A stretch of 64,000 nt of DNA from Pycnococcus provasolii (taxonomy: Eukaryota; Chlorophyta; Pseudoscourfieldiophyceae; Pseudoscourfieldiales; Pycnococcaceae), in assembly GCA_938743325.2 (NCBI GenBank), contig OW568889.1, positions 434,001 to 498,000 on the forward strand, given 5' to 3'. Under the pieces are notes generated by a model, which was given only the letters and a program-made list of their open reading frames with translations, made no database searches and was not told where the DNA came from. Both the position numbers and the translations under genes were made by a program. Positions 1-8,257 of this stretch are shown one piece after another (positions within the stretch are counted from its first letter, which is position 1; every line of letters starts with the position of its first letter).

Positions 1-2
1 GC

Positions 3-341
3 GCGCTTGGGCTGATTGCTATGGTAGCTATAGGTGGCGGTTATGCATACATCCGGCAGAAAAAACAGATCATTATCCCGCACGATCCTTTGCGAGCGCG
101 CGAGCTGGAAATGCAACCGACTGCCGGGACAGGGGGGCGGTACGTCCCAGGTGCTGGTTACGGAGTACAGATGGCCCAGGGTGGGCCGACGACGGCACCG
201 CTTTCGGACGTTGCCCTTACCGCGGAGGCGAAGGCTCAGAAAGCGGCCCAAGAGCGCGCGGAATTTGAAGAGATTCTTCGTCGACAGCAGGATTACATCG
301 CCAAGCGTCTTGGAAGAGGCGTCGCGAGTCCGTCTCTGTGA
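3..341 (+). CDS. C-terminal end of an unidentified membrane protein (partial)
   Basis: The reading frame is open at the left edge of the window, so only the last 112 codons are seen. The first visible residues form a hydrophobic helix rich in Gly, Ala and Ile (ALGLIAMVAIGGGYAYI), followed at once by a basic RQKK stop-transfer. This looks like the final transmembrane segment, with a soluble tail of about 90 residues. The tail is Gly/Ala-rich, then charged and helical (AKAQKAAQERAEFEEILRRQ), and ends in Ser-Pro. An in-frame ATG at 21 lies inside the helix and is probably not the start. A TGTAA sits 27 nt after the stop. The family is not recognised; it could be a single-pass or tail-anchored protein. 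Confidence 0.55.
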   Translation, partial: ALGLIAMVAIGGGYAYIRQKKQIIIPHDPLRARELEMQPTAGTGGRYVPGAGYGVQMAQGGPTTAPLSDVALTAEAKAQKAAQERAEFEEILRRQQDYIAKRLGRGVASPSL

Positions 342-367
342 ATCCCGCTCAATTCATTTTCAAAGAA

Positions 368-372
368 TGTAA
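368..372 (+). terminator. TGTAA poly(A) signal
   Basis: TGTAA lies 27 nt after the stop codon at 339-341. TGTAA is the usual polyadenylation signal of green algae. Confidence 0.5.
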
Positions 373-589
373 AACGCAATGAGGTTATTATTGAACAGGG
401 AACAGATATCAAATATACGTCGCGATCAAAACGGCGCCGTCTTGCGAAGGTAGAAGGCAGTCTACTGTAGTCTATGCTATGTAGCAAGAAGGTGTGCACG
501 TGCGCGCTGAACGGCGCAGCTTGCGTTGTGTGAATGGACGACGGCTGGACAGAGTAAACTGTATAACGTTACTGAATGACTGATGTTAG

Positions 590-1555
590 CTATGTGTATA
601 AGCCCCACGCCTCGAACGAGGTGATGGCTGCGGCGAACGCTTCGACGGGTGCCAGTGGTGCGATGCAGTCTAAGCTGTACCTGTGCTTGCGACTTTTTCC
701 AAACTGCAGGAGAACCTCCTCGCCGCTTTTCGCCGGTAGCACGAGCTGGAAGTTACGCACACTCGCCTGCTTGACTCGGTCGGTGAAGCTGCCCTCGTAT
801 CGGCCTTGGACGGGGTTCCAGCGCGGCGCCTTGGTGGCAAACGTGTTCAAGCCTTGCCATCTGCCCGCACGCAGAGCTTCCAGAAGACCCGATGCGTCGC
901 TTGAGCTCGTCGGCGTTGGTGTGTGTACTCTCCTACCCTTCTCGTCGAAGCCACGCGTGACGACAGTCAGTTTGCGCGGGCAGTCGCCGCGCAGGTTGCG
1001 CTCGTACGTGATTGCCGCGAGCTCCACCGGAGGTACGCCGTTCGAATAGCCGTTCCAAGCAGCCTTTCCCTTCGCGCCTTTCTCGTGCGCCTTTTCTGCG
1101 CCGCGAGGAAGGCCAAGAAGTCGAAACTCCGTTCGTGTGACGTTTGATCTGAGTACGGCAAAGTGGTTTGCGTTTCGCGGGTTATCCGCGAAGGTGGAGA
1201 TGAGGTAGTCGGCTCCCCTTCGTTTTGCGGACAACACGAGTTCGTCTGTTCCCGCTCGGTACAGCTTCATGCCGAGCTGCTCCGTTAGCCACGGCCCTGT
1301 GCCGAATCCGCCCCAGATTCGCTCGATGTCGAACGACACCATGCCAAACTCGCTCGGCACGGGGCAGAGCATGGCGTCTGAGGCGTCGGGTATGTCAACG
1401 ACGCACTCTTCGTTCGTCCTTCGCGGCGAGAGCCTGCTTGCTGTCGTCCCGTGCGACGAGGACACGAGCAGTTCATCCCTTCGCACACCCGACGCCGCGG
1501 TCTGCATCATGTCCACGGAAGTGCCTGGCCGCTGTGCCAGGGAGGTCACCGGCAT
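590..1555 (-). CDS. Tubby-like protein (TULP)
   Basis: The C-terminal two thirds is a Tubby domain. Family signatures in order are VLRSNVTRTEF, then ELAAITYERNLRGDCPRKL, then a stretch matching the Tub RVKQASVKNFQ block (DRVKQASVRNFQLV), then LQFGKSRKHRYSLD, and last the family C-terminal signature APVEAFAAAITSFE, which ends near the stop as usual. Tubby domains are 12-strand barrels around a helix that bind phosphoinositides, and TULPs bring membrane cargo into cilia with IFT-A. The ATG at 1555 is chosen because A is at -3. An in-frame extension to 1801 is possible, but it is Pro/Arg low-complexity encoded by a GA-rich repeat. About 321 residues, short for a TULP, mostly domain. Divergent from the JMJD4 gene. 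Confidence 0.82.
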   Translation of the reverse strand: MPVTSLAQRPGTSVDMMQTAASGVRRDELLVSSSHGTTASRLSPRRTNEECVVDIPDASDAMLCPVPSEFGMVSFDIERIWGGFGTGPWLTEQLGMKLYRAGTDELVLSAKRRGADYLISTFADNPRNANHFAVLRSNVTRTEFRLLGLPRGAEKAHEKGAKGKAAWNGYSNGVPPVELAAITYERNLRGDCPRKLTVVTRGFDEKGRRVHTPTPTSSSDASGLLEALRAGRWQGLNTFATKAPRWNPVQGRYEGSFTDRVKQASVRNFQLVLPAKSGEEVLLQFGKSRKHRYSLDCIAPLAPVEAFAAAITSFEAWGLYT

Positions 1556-2018
1556 ACTGTTTCCCACAGCACAGCACAGCCACAGCACGAGAGACACACC
1601 GGCCGAGACACACCAATAAAGGCTTAAGTGTGGTGGCCTAAGCGATCCCAAGGCAAGCAACTTTCGACGAGGACGAGGACGAGGACGAGGGAGGGGGAGG
1701 GAGGGAGGGAGGCCGGAGCGAGAGGGGGAGAAGGGGGGAGGGGGAGCGAGAACAGGGTACTTCCGTACTAGTACTAGGCATGCTTGCTTGCTTGAGCTCA
1801 TTCAATTCATTCTTTCATTCCTTCTTTCGAAGAAGAAGAAGAAGGGAAGGGGCCTCGAAGAAGGTTGCTTAGACTAGACTAAGTTCGTTCAAGGCCTCGG
1901 TGCCGGCCGGCGTCCTCATGGTTATGTATTACGGGACTACTACGGTGCTCTGTCGTTTTCGACTGTACTGTACCCCTAGGACCTTGGCGAGTGAGTTCTA
2001 CCTATGCACGTCTCGCTT

Positions 2019-2115
2019 TCGCTTTGGGCTTTCTTTCGCTTTGGGCTTTCGTTCTTTCGCTTTGGGCTTTGGGCTTTCTTTCGCTTTGGGCTTGCTTTCT
2101 TTCTTTCGCTCTTTC
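2019..2115. repeat. Pyrimidine minisatellite (TTTCGCTTTGGGC-like units)
   Basis: Six or so imperfect copies of a 13-19 bp unit containing CTTTGGGCTTTC, ending in plain TTTC repeats. Noncoding, in the Tubby/JMJD4 spacer. Confidence 0.75.
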
Positions 2116-2782
2116 GTTTCCCAGCCTCACACCTACCGGGTAGGGTAGGGTCTTCTTCCCTTCTTTCATGCGTCTCCCCTGCAGCTAGGCAGCTAGGCAG
2201 AACCGTGGTATGTACATACTGTATGTACTGTGCAGTGGAACCTATTCTTAGTTCTACTGTACTTGAATTCCGTCCTTCCGTCGTTCTACTGTACTTTCTA
2301 TTTGCACTTCGGAGCTCAACCTGGTGCCTGGCTGCAGGGGGGTCGTTCCCATCCCATCCCGCCGTCGTTCATCAGCACATCAGCCATGACCAGTGGTTCT
2401 CCAACTACAGTACTCGGCCGCTAGGGCTGAGGCTCGTACGCACCATGTGAGGCTGGAACATGCGAATTGCGAAGAAGAAAAGAACGACGAACTGGGTCCC
2501 TTGTTATTATTATAGGTAGCAGGTGTCCCTCGGCCTCGCGGAAGAAAACAACCACACCACGTTCTGTACCGGGTATGTTACCTAGGATAGTTCTTACGTG
2601 ACGACAGGTATGCTGCACGGTACGGTTTGGACTTTGGTGTGTGCATTGTGCATTGTGCGACTGTTAAACCTCTGTCAGTCTGTGCGAACCTCTGGGAGAC
2701 CACCACCTGGCAGCAGCACAAGGAATAACTAATAAGGAATGGAAAGGGGACACGCTACGATTGTTATGGAGCTCTCCTTTCT

Positions 2783-2817
2783 AAACCCTAATGACTTTAG
2801 GGTTAGGGCTTAGGGTT
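2783..2817. promoter_or_regulatory. Inverted telobox cluster upstream of JMJD4
   Basis: AAACCCTAA at 2783-2791 faces TTAGGGTTAGGG and TTAGGGTT at 2797-2817, so telobox words occur in both orientations within 35 bp. The cluster lies 114-148 nt before the JMJD4 ATG. In plants AAACCCTAA is a known promoter element of translation and growth genes; a role here is inferred. Confidence 0.5.
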
Positions 2818-2930
2818 ACTCCTCCCCCCCCTTTTCTTTTTCTCGTTTTCTTTTCCAAGTCGCTCGCCCTGGCCAGCAAGCGAGTACATAGCCTCCGGCA
2901 GTCCGGTAAGCAGCCCTATGATGGCCAAGC

Positions 2931-4145
2931 ATGGAGCAGCTGTACGCGCGCAGAAGGGAGGACACGGGACTCGCACTCGTACGCGGTGAACGGGCAAGAC
3001 GCGACGGCGAACGCATTAGTCCGCGACCAGCGCGCGAAGTCACACGCCTCGACGACGGCGATGGCGCGACGGCGATGGAGATGCTCGTCGCTGGCGAGCC
3101 GTTCGTAATACACCATCCCGCGTTCGTCGCGTCGTGGCGCGCCGCACGCGAAATTGTCACGGCGGACGGAACGGTCGACATCGACAAGCTTGAGGAGCTC
3201 TTTGGCCAAGCGGTCGTGCGCGTCGAGGAGGTGAGTGCGCGAGCCGATGATGACGAAGCAGTGGACGCGCAGGGTGCGTACGGCGAGAGGCCGACGAGGA
3301 GCATGCAAGTTTCCGAGTACGCGTCTTGGTGGCGTGACCGTGGAAAAGGCGCGCTACTTTATTTGAAGGACTGGCACCTCACCGCGGAGTTTCCTGACTT
3401 CAACGCATACACGCCGCCGGCTATTTTCAGCCCAGACTGGCTGAACGAGTGGTACGACCACAAGCGTGCTGGCAGCGACGACGTCACCGCGCGCGACTAC
3501 AGATTCGCCTACATCGGCCCTGCTGGCAGCTGGACATCTATGCACTCCGACGTGCTAAGAAGTAGTTCATGGAGCACGAACGTGTGTGGCGTGAAGCGGT
3601 GGACGCTTGTGCCACCCGATGCGACATGGGCGTTGACGAGTTCAACAGGACGCGGCATCGCGCCGCTGCTAAGGACAGGGTGCGGCGAGAGTGTGGATAG
3701 TGCCCAATTTTGCGCTCTTGACATTGCTCGGGCTGCATCTGTCGTGGTGATTCAGCAGCCTGGAGAAACCATCTACGTGCCACCGGGTTGGCATCACTCC
3801 GTGGAGAACTTGACGGACTGCCTGTCTATCAACCACAACTGGATCCATCCAAGCGGGGCGATCGATTCCGTGCGCCTGCTCCTTGCAGAGACGGAGGCGG
3901 CGGCAGCTCACATCGAAGACGTTCGTTTGATGGTCAGTGCTTCGGAGTTTGACGCACTCGTTGACAGGAATGTGGCGATGAATGCTGGCATGGGTTGTGC
4001 AGAGTTTCGAGACTTGCTGTCGCGAGCCGAAGAGCTTGCGAAGCATGCAGCTGAAAATGCTGGGAACGACGGTGACGACGGATTTGTGCATGAGCTACAC
4101 GCAAGATGGGCTCGGGAAGCTCGCGAGTTGCTACTTTCTTCGTAG
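2931..4145 (+). CDS. JMJD4: JmjC-domain 2-oxoglutarate oxygenase, JMJD4-like (eRF1 lysyl hydroxylase)
   Basis: 404 residues with one JmjC domain. The iron-binding facial triad is visible as H205-S-D207 (in WTSMHSDVLRS) and H288 (in PPGWHHSVENL). The blocks YIGPAGSWTSMHSDV, WSTNVCGVKRWTLVPP and CLSINHNWIHPS match JMJD4 rather than JMJD6 or FIH. Human JMJD4 hydroxylates a lysine in the NIKS motif of release factor eRF1 in the cytosol, using Fe(II), O2 and 2-oxoglutarate, which aids translation termination. The ATG has A at -3 and G at +4. A GTGAGT at 3231 could mimic a splice donor, but the frame and domain run through it intact. Convergent with the SKL2-like gene (49 bp gap). The eRF3 gene, encoding the partner of its likely substrate, starts 1.4 kb downstream. 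Confidence 0.88.
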   Translation: MEQLYARRREDTGLALVRGERARRDGERISPRPAREVTRLDDGDGATAMEMLVAGEPFVIHHPAFVASWRAAREIVTADGTVDIDKLEELFGQAVVRVEEVSARADDDEAVDAQGAYGERPTRSMQVSEYASWWRDRGKGALLYLKDWHLTAEFPDFNAYTPPAIFSPDWLNEWYDHKRAGSDDVTARDYRFAYIGPAGSWTSMHSDVLRSSSWSTNVCGVKRWTLVPPDATWALTSSTGRGIAPLLRTGCGESVDSAQFCALDIARAASVVVIQQPGETIYVPPGWHHSVENLTDCLSINHNWIHPSGAIDSVRLLLAETEAAAAHIEDVRLMVSASEFDALVDRNVAMNAGMGCAEFRDLLSRAEELAKHAAENAGNDGDDGFVHELHARWAREARELLLSS

Positions 4146-4194
4146 CGAACTTTGTATTTATGTTACTCTTTGTTTACTGTTTTGTCTCATTGAC

Positions 4195-4986
4195 TCACTC
4201 CGGTTGCCATTCTGGTGGCTGGATTTCCGGCCAATCGCCGCGTGCACCGAGCTTGACGTACAAGAGCTTCTTTGCCGCGAGGCTGCGCTGGCCTTCAGGC
4301 ATACCCTTTTTCTCCGACTCACGCTCAAAGTTTGTCATGAGTGCGATGAGAGCTTCTTCAACCTTTGGCACGATAGATTGTGTCGTGACCTCAACGTCGG
4401 TGCACGCCTCAAAAACCACCTTCACCTCGGCGAGGCTGTACGCTTCATCCTGTGGCAATACTTTGCGGTTCGCCTGCGGCTTTCCGTCGCGTCCGTCGAG
4501 CCAAACACCGATGCCACCGTGAATGTGGCGCCAGCAAGCACCTCTCGCGGCGGCTCCACCCCCGCCACCTCGACACGCGACTGCGGTGCGCACGAACGTG
4601 GACGCCGTCTCTAGCACAGCCGCCTCCGCGAGCGCCGCGGCGTCCTCGCCCTCGTCACGTGCGACGGCGTCGCCGTCCTCGACGCCGTTCATCTCACCCA
4701 CCACCTTGCTTGTTGAGAGCGGCGTGTATCCACGCAGCTGCTCTGCGAACGCCTCCGCAACCCGTTCGTTGACCTCGGTGTCGTCTCCGACGAAGAAGAG
4801 CGGGCATCCGTTGAGGAGTTTCCCGAGCGACGGTGTTTGCGCCTTCTCCCCCGGAGTCGTGTTGGTTCTGCCGTCTGCGAATCCCTTGCTTGCCGCCCGC
4901 GTTTTCGCTGCGCGTTTGCGGAGAACGAGCGCGGTGCGAGTATTGTGCGAGTACGACGCGAGTCTGCTGTGCGCACAGTGCGCCAT
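4195..4986 (-). CDS. Plastid shikimate kinase-like protein (SKL2-type), P-loop degenerate
   Basis: 263 residues from the ATG at 4986. The first 45 or so are Ser/Thr/Arg/Ala-rich with few acidic residues, as in a plastid transit peptide. Next comes a shikimate-kinase-like fold: strand FFVGDD (near residue 65) where the P-loop should be, then an Ala/Glu-rich helix, then CRGGGGGAAARG matching the shikimate-binding GGG block, then IGVWLDGRD. The Walker A lysine and Ser/Thr of GxxGxGK[ST] are absent (GDDTEVNERV instead), so shikimate kinase activity is unlikely. This matches the plant SKL2 branch, whose function is unclear. A longer frame to 5307 reads through pyrimidine-rich DNA that looks like leader, not protein. 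Divergent from eRF3. Confidence 0.68.
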   Translation of the reverse strand: MAHCAHSRLASYSHNTRTALVLRKRAAKTRAASKGFADGRTNTTPGEKAQTPSLGKLLNGCPLFFVGDDTEVNERVAEAFAEQLRGYTPLSTSKVVGEMNGVEDGDAVARDEGEDAAALAEAAVLETASTFVRTAVACRGGGGGAAARGACWRHIHGGIGVWLDGRDGKPQANRKVLPQDEAYSLAEVKVVFEACTDVEVTTQSIVPKVEEALIALMTNFERESEKKGMPEGQRSLAAKKLLYVKLGARGDWPEIQPPEWQPE

Positions 4987-5506
4987 GCTTTGAGCTGAAA
5001 CCCGTCTGATGAGAAACAGCCAAGCAGAGAGAAAAAGAAAAAGCGGAAAACGAGAAAGTGGATAAAAAAAAATGGAGGAGGAACAGGAGGAGGACCGAAG
5101 CAGAAGCAGGCGGGGCGGACAGTGGACAATGGTGGATCCCCTTGAGCAGAAAAACAACAAGGAAAAACAGCACAACAAACCAAACCAAGCGAGGCGAGGC
5201 GGGGCCCACCACGATTCCCCCGCCAAATTTCTCATGGGGATCCATCCCCCATTCCCCCCATGAGAAAAAACACAAGCGGTCCAAGGGTGTATCCCTCCGA
5301 AAAACAAAGTGTCAGCGGTAAAGAAGTCGTCCAGTCTTCGGAGCCGCCGCCCTTTCCCTTCCAGCCTTCCCTTCCCTCTGGTGTTAGGTTAGGTCTTGCG
5401 GTCCCCTCCCATCTCCCCTCCGCCTCAATAGTAGCCTCACCTCATCTCAACTGAGCGTTGTCTCGCGCTTCCGTTTCAAGCAAGGCAGTCAGTCAGGCGA
5501 CTAGTC
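4987..5506. promoter_or_regulatory. Divergent promoter region, SKL2-like / eRF3
   Basis: No gene seen. Purine-rich from 5030 to 5180, and CT-rich from 5340 to 5460, just before the eRF3 start, as is common for 5' leaders. No clear TATA box. Confidence 0.55.
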
Positions 5507-7789
5507 ATGGACGGCAACGCGCCCGACTCCTGGGAGGACCACTCGCAGCAGCAGCAGCAGCAGCAGGCGTACAACCCGAACGCATTCGCATTCAACCCAA
5601 ACACCGCAGCTTTCAACCCAAACGCGGGCGCATTCGTGCCTGGCGCGCAGCAGCAGGCAGGAGGAGGAGGAGGAGGAGGAGGGTATGCAGGAGGAATACC
5701 GCCACCGGGAGGATTTGGAGGAGGAGGGTACGGGTATGCTCAGCAGCCTTACCCCGGCATGCCGCCGCAAGGAGGATATGCTCAGCAGCAGTATGCGCAG
5801 CAGTATGGCGGAGGAGGCGGAGGCTACGGAGGATATGGGCAGCAGCAGCAGCAGCAGCAGCAATATCAGCAGCACCACCAGCAGCAGGGATACCACCACC
5901 AGCAGCAGGGATACCACCACCAGCAGCAGCAGGGATACCACCACCAGCAGCAACACCACCACCAGCAGCGCCAGCAAGCGTCGATGATCCCACCTCAACT
6001 CATGCCGCGAACAGCAAAGCAAGACACAGGGCCAAAGGTGACGTCGAACGCACTCCCGGAGAAAAAGCCGGTGGTGAACGTCCTGCCCAAGCCGAACAGC
6101 AGCGGTTTTGCCAAGCTTTCGATCGGCGGCGATGGTAAGGGCAAGGTGGAGGCGAAGAAAGAGGAACCAAAGCCAGCTGCTGCTGTGGTGATCAGCGCAA
6201 GCGGCGCGGTGGCATCGTCCTCCGAAGCGGCGTCCGCGTCCTCGTCGGCAGCAGCGGGCGCGGGTGACGAGCCGTCGTCGTCTGGTGCGGCAGCGGCGAC
6301 ACCACTGGCTTCTGACGACACCGCAATGACAGCAGCTACCGGGACACCACCGGCAGTGGTGATCGACTACGGTCCTCTTCCCGAAGCGGAGGACATTGAC
6401 ACGTCGGACATGGAGAAGGAGGACAACCGCGAGCACTTGAACCTCGTATTCATCGGGCACGTTGACGCCGGCAAATCAACCATCGGCGGCCAGATCTTGT
6501 TTCAAACAGGAAGCGTGGACCAACGCACGATTGAAAAGTACGAGCGAGAGGCGAAGGAAAAGAACCGTGAAAGCTGGTACATGGCGTACATCATGGACAC
6601 AAACGAGGAGGAGCGCGCCAAGGGCAAGACCGTGGAGGTTGGCCGGGCGCACTTCGAGACGTCCGTGAAGCGCTACACGGTTCTGGACGCACCGGGGCAC
6701 AAGAACTACGTGCCGAATATGATTGCCGGCGCGGCGCAGGCGGATGTTGGCGTTCTCGTGATTGCAGCGCGGAAGGGTGAGTTCGAGACGGGATTTGACC
6801 GAGGCGGCCAGACACGCGAGCACGCGCAGCTTGCCAAGACACTCGGTGTCGCCAAGCTTGTGGTTGTGGTGAACAAGATGGACGATCCCTCCATCTGCAA
6901 CGCGGACAAGACTTGGAGTCTGGAGCGTTTCAACGAGATTCACGGCAAGCTCGGGCCATTCCTGAAGCAAACTGGCTACAACCTCAAGAAGGATGTCTTC
7001 TGGGTTCCCATCAGCGGCTTGCACGGAACGAACATTAAGGATCCCGTCGATCCAGCTATGTGCAGCTGGTATGGCTCGCATCCCGGGATTCCAAATGCAG
7101 GCAAGAGCCTGTTCCATACTTTAGACACGCTCGAAGCGATTGACCGCGGCGATGCCAGCAGGCCATTCCGCATGCCCGTCATGGACAAGTACAAGGATAT
7201 GGGAACGATGGTGATGGGTAAGTCGGAGAGCGGCGTGGTGAAGAAGGACATGAAGTTGACGATGATGCCGAACCGTGTGACGGTGAAGGTGGACGCGGTA
7301 TACCGCGACGAAGTGGAGGCGATTGGCGCTTTCGCAGGTGAAAACCTCCGCCTTCGCATTTCTGGCATTGAGGAGGAGCAGGTTGGCGCAGGTTTTGTTC
7401 TATGCTCGCGCCATGATCTCACCCCCGTGGTGTCCAAGTTTGAGTGCCAGCTCGTGATCCTCGAGCTTCTCGAGCACAACCCGGTGTTCACAACCGGCTA
7501 CAAGGCTGTGATCCATGTGCACAGCGTTACGGAGGAGGTGGAGGTGACAGATCTGCTCGCGACGATCGACCCTAAGACGAGGACAAAGTCGAAGACTCGG
7601 CCAAAGTTTGTCAAGAGTGGCAGCATCGTCATGGCGCGCATCAGCATCGCGCAGCCAATCTGTGTCCAGCTTTTCTCAGAGTATCCACAGCTCGGCCGAT
7701 TCACCTTGCGTGACGAGGGCCGCACTATTGCCATTGGAAAGGTGACACGCCTTCCCAAGGAAGCTGGCAAGAGCGGCGCTTCTGCCTAA
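5507..7789 (+). CDS. eRF3: Eukaryotic release factor 3 (eRF3/Sup35) with Q/G/Y/H-rich N-domain
   Basis: 760 residues. eRF3 is the GTPase that binds eRF1 and drives peptide release at stop codons. The N-domain (1-165) is Gln/Gly/Tyr/His/Asn-rich, with GYHHQQQ repeats at about 128-150 and Gly tracts, much like the yeast Sup35 prion domain. A PAM2-type poly(A)-binding-protein motif is visible at 35-47 (AFNPNAGAFVPGA). A middle region (170-300) is Lys, then Ala/Ser-rich and acidic. The GTPase starts near 310 with G1 GHVDAGKST (317-325), the eRF3 hallmark KGKTVEVGRAHFET, G3 DAPGH and G4 NKMD, followed by the beta-barrel domains to the end. Starting ATG is preceded by in-frame stops. Complete, one exon. 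Confidence 0.96.
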   Translation: MDGNAPDSWEDHSQQQQQQQAYNPNAFAFNPNTAAFNPNAGAFVPGAQQQAGGGGGGGGYAGGIPPPGGFGGGGYGYAQQPYPGMPPQGGYAQQQYAQQYGGGGGGYGGYGQQQQQQQQYQQHHQQQGYHHQQQGYHHQQQQGYHHQQQHHHQQRQQASMIPPQLMPRTAKQDTGPKVTSNALPEKKPVVNVLPKPNSSGFAKLSIGGDGKGKVEAKKEEPKPAAAVVISASGAVASSSEAASASSSAAAGAGDEPSSSGAAAATPLASDDTAMTAATGTPPAVVIDYGPLPEAEDIDTSDMEKEDNREHLNLVFIGHVDAGKSTIGGQILFQTGSVDQRTIEKYEREAKEKNRESWYMAYIMDTNEEERAKGKTVEVGRAHFETSVKRYTVLDAPGHKNYVPNMIAGAAQADVGVLVIAARKGEFETGFDRGGQTREHAQLAKTLGVAKLVVVVNKMDDPSICNADKTWSLERFNEIHGKLGPFLKQTGYNLKKDVFWVPISGLHGTNIKDPVDPAMCSWYGSHPGIPNAGKSLFHTLDTLEAIDRGDASRPFRMPVMDKYKDMGTMVMGKSESGVVKKDMKLTMMPNRVTVKVDAVYRDEVEAIGAFAGENLRLRISGIEEEQVGAGFVLCSRHDLTPVVSKFECQLVILELLEHNPVFTTGYKAVIHVHSVTEEVEVTDLLATIDPKTRTKSKTRPKFVKSGSIVMARISIAQPICVQLFSEYPQLGRFTLRDEGRTIAIGKVTRLPKEAGKSGASA

Positions 7790-8257
7790 ACTTGTCTTAA
7801 AATTTAGGGTGTTATCAAAACCCATATCTACCTTGTGATTGCTCATTCAATATTCAAATGGTTCCCGGCGTGAGAGCTATCCACTTGCGACTTGTTGCTG
7901 CTGTTGTTGTTGTTTTCGTCGCCACCAACCGTGCATAAACTACATGACTTATGAGCCCTACGACCACGCTAAAATACTAATTCATCTAGACTCTCTCTCT
8001 CTCTCTCTCAAGGTGTGTCCCATTGCTGAGAATGAGTCACATACGTTCGTGTTTGTTTTCACCTTTCCGAGGAATCAAACTATGCTCTTATTACTGATCT
8101 AATGAAAAAGCTTGTTTATTTTTTCTGACCATCTTCCCCCTTCGGCATACCCGTGTTCTGATTCTTCAACATGAACATAAAACAAGAAAACAATATATCT
8201 CTAGCTCTCCCTGCCCTCTTCTTACCCTTCCTTTAAAACGGCATTATTGTAAAATTC
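7790..8257. other. Convergent 3' region, eRF3 / acyltransferase-kinase fusion
   Basis: AT-rich 3' flanking DNA shared by two convergent genes. It holds a CT dinucleotide run near 7990-8010. No gene or hairpin terminator is seen. Confidence 0.6.

Larger units (their letters stand above)
1556..2930. promoter_or_regulatory. Divergent intergenic region between Tubby-like and JMJD4 genes
   Basis: No convincing gene is seen. The region holds a GA-rich tract (1670-1750), a pyrimidine minisatellite (2019-2115), several GTAC-centred palindromic words (around 1965 and 2210-2300) and a telobox cluster near the JMJD4 start. Small ORFs here have low-complexity composition. Confidence 0.6.

Noticed and set aside
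3231-3236. GTGAGT in JMJD4 as an intron donor
   Set aside because: The frame runs through and the JmjC domain is complete without splicing.
5501-6460. 319-codon minus-strand ORF over the eRF3 start
   Set aside because: Antisense to the Gln/Gly repeats; gives Leu/Val and Arg/Cys low complexity.
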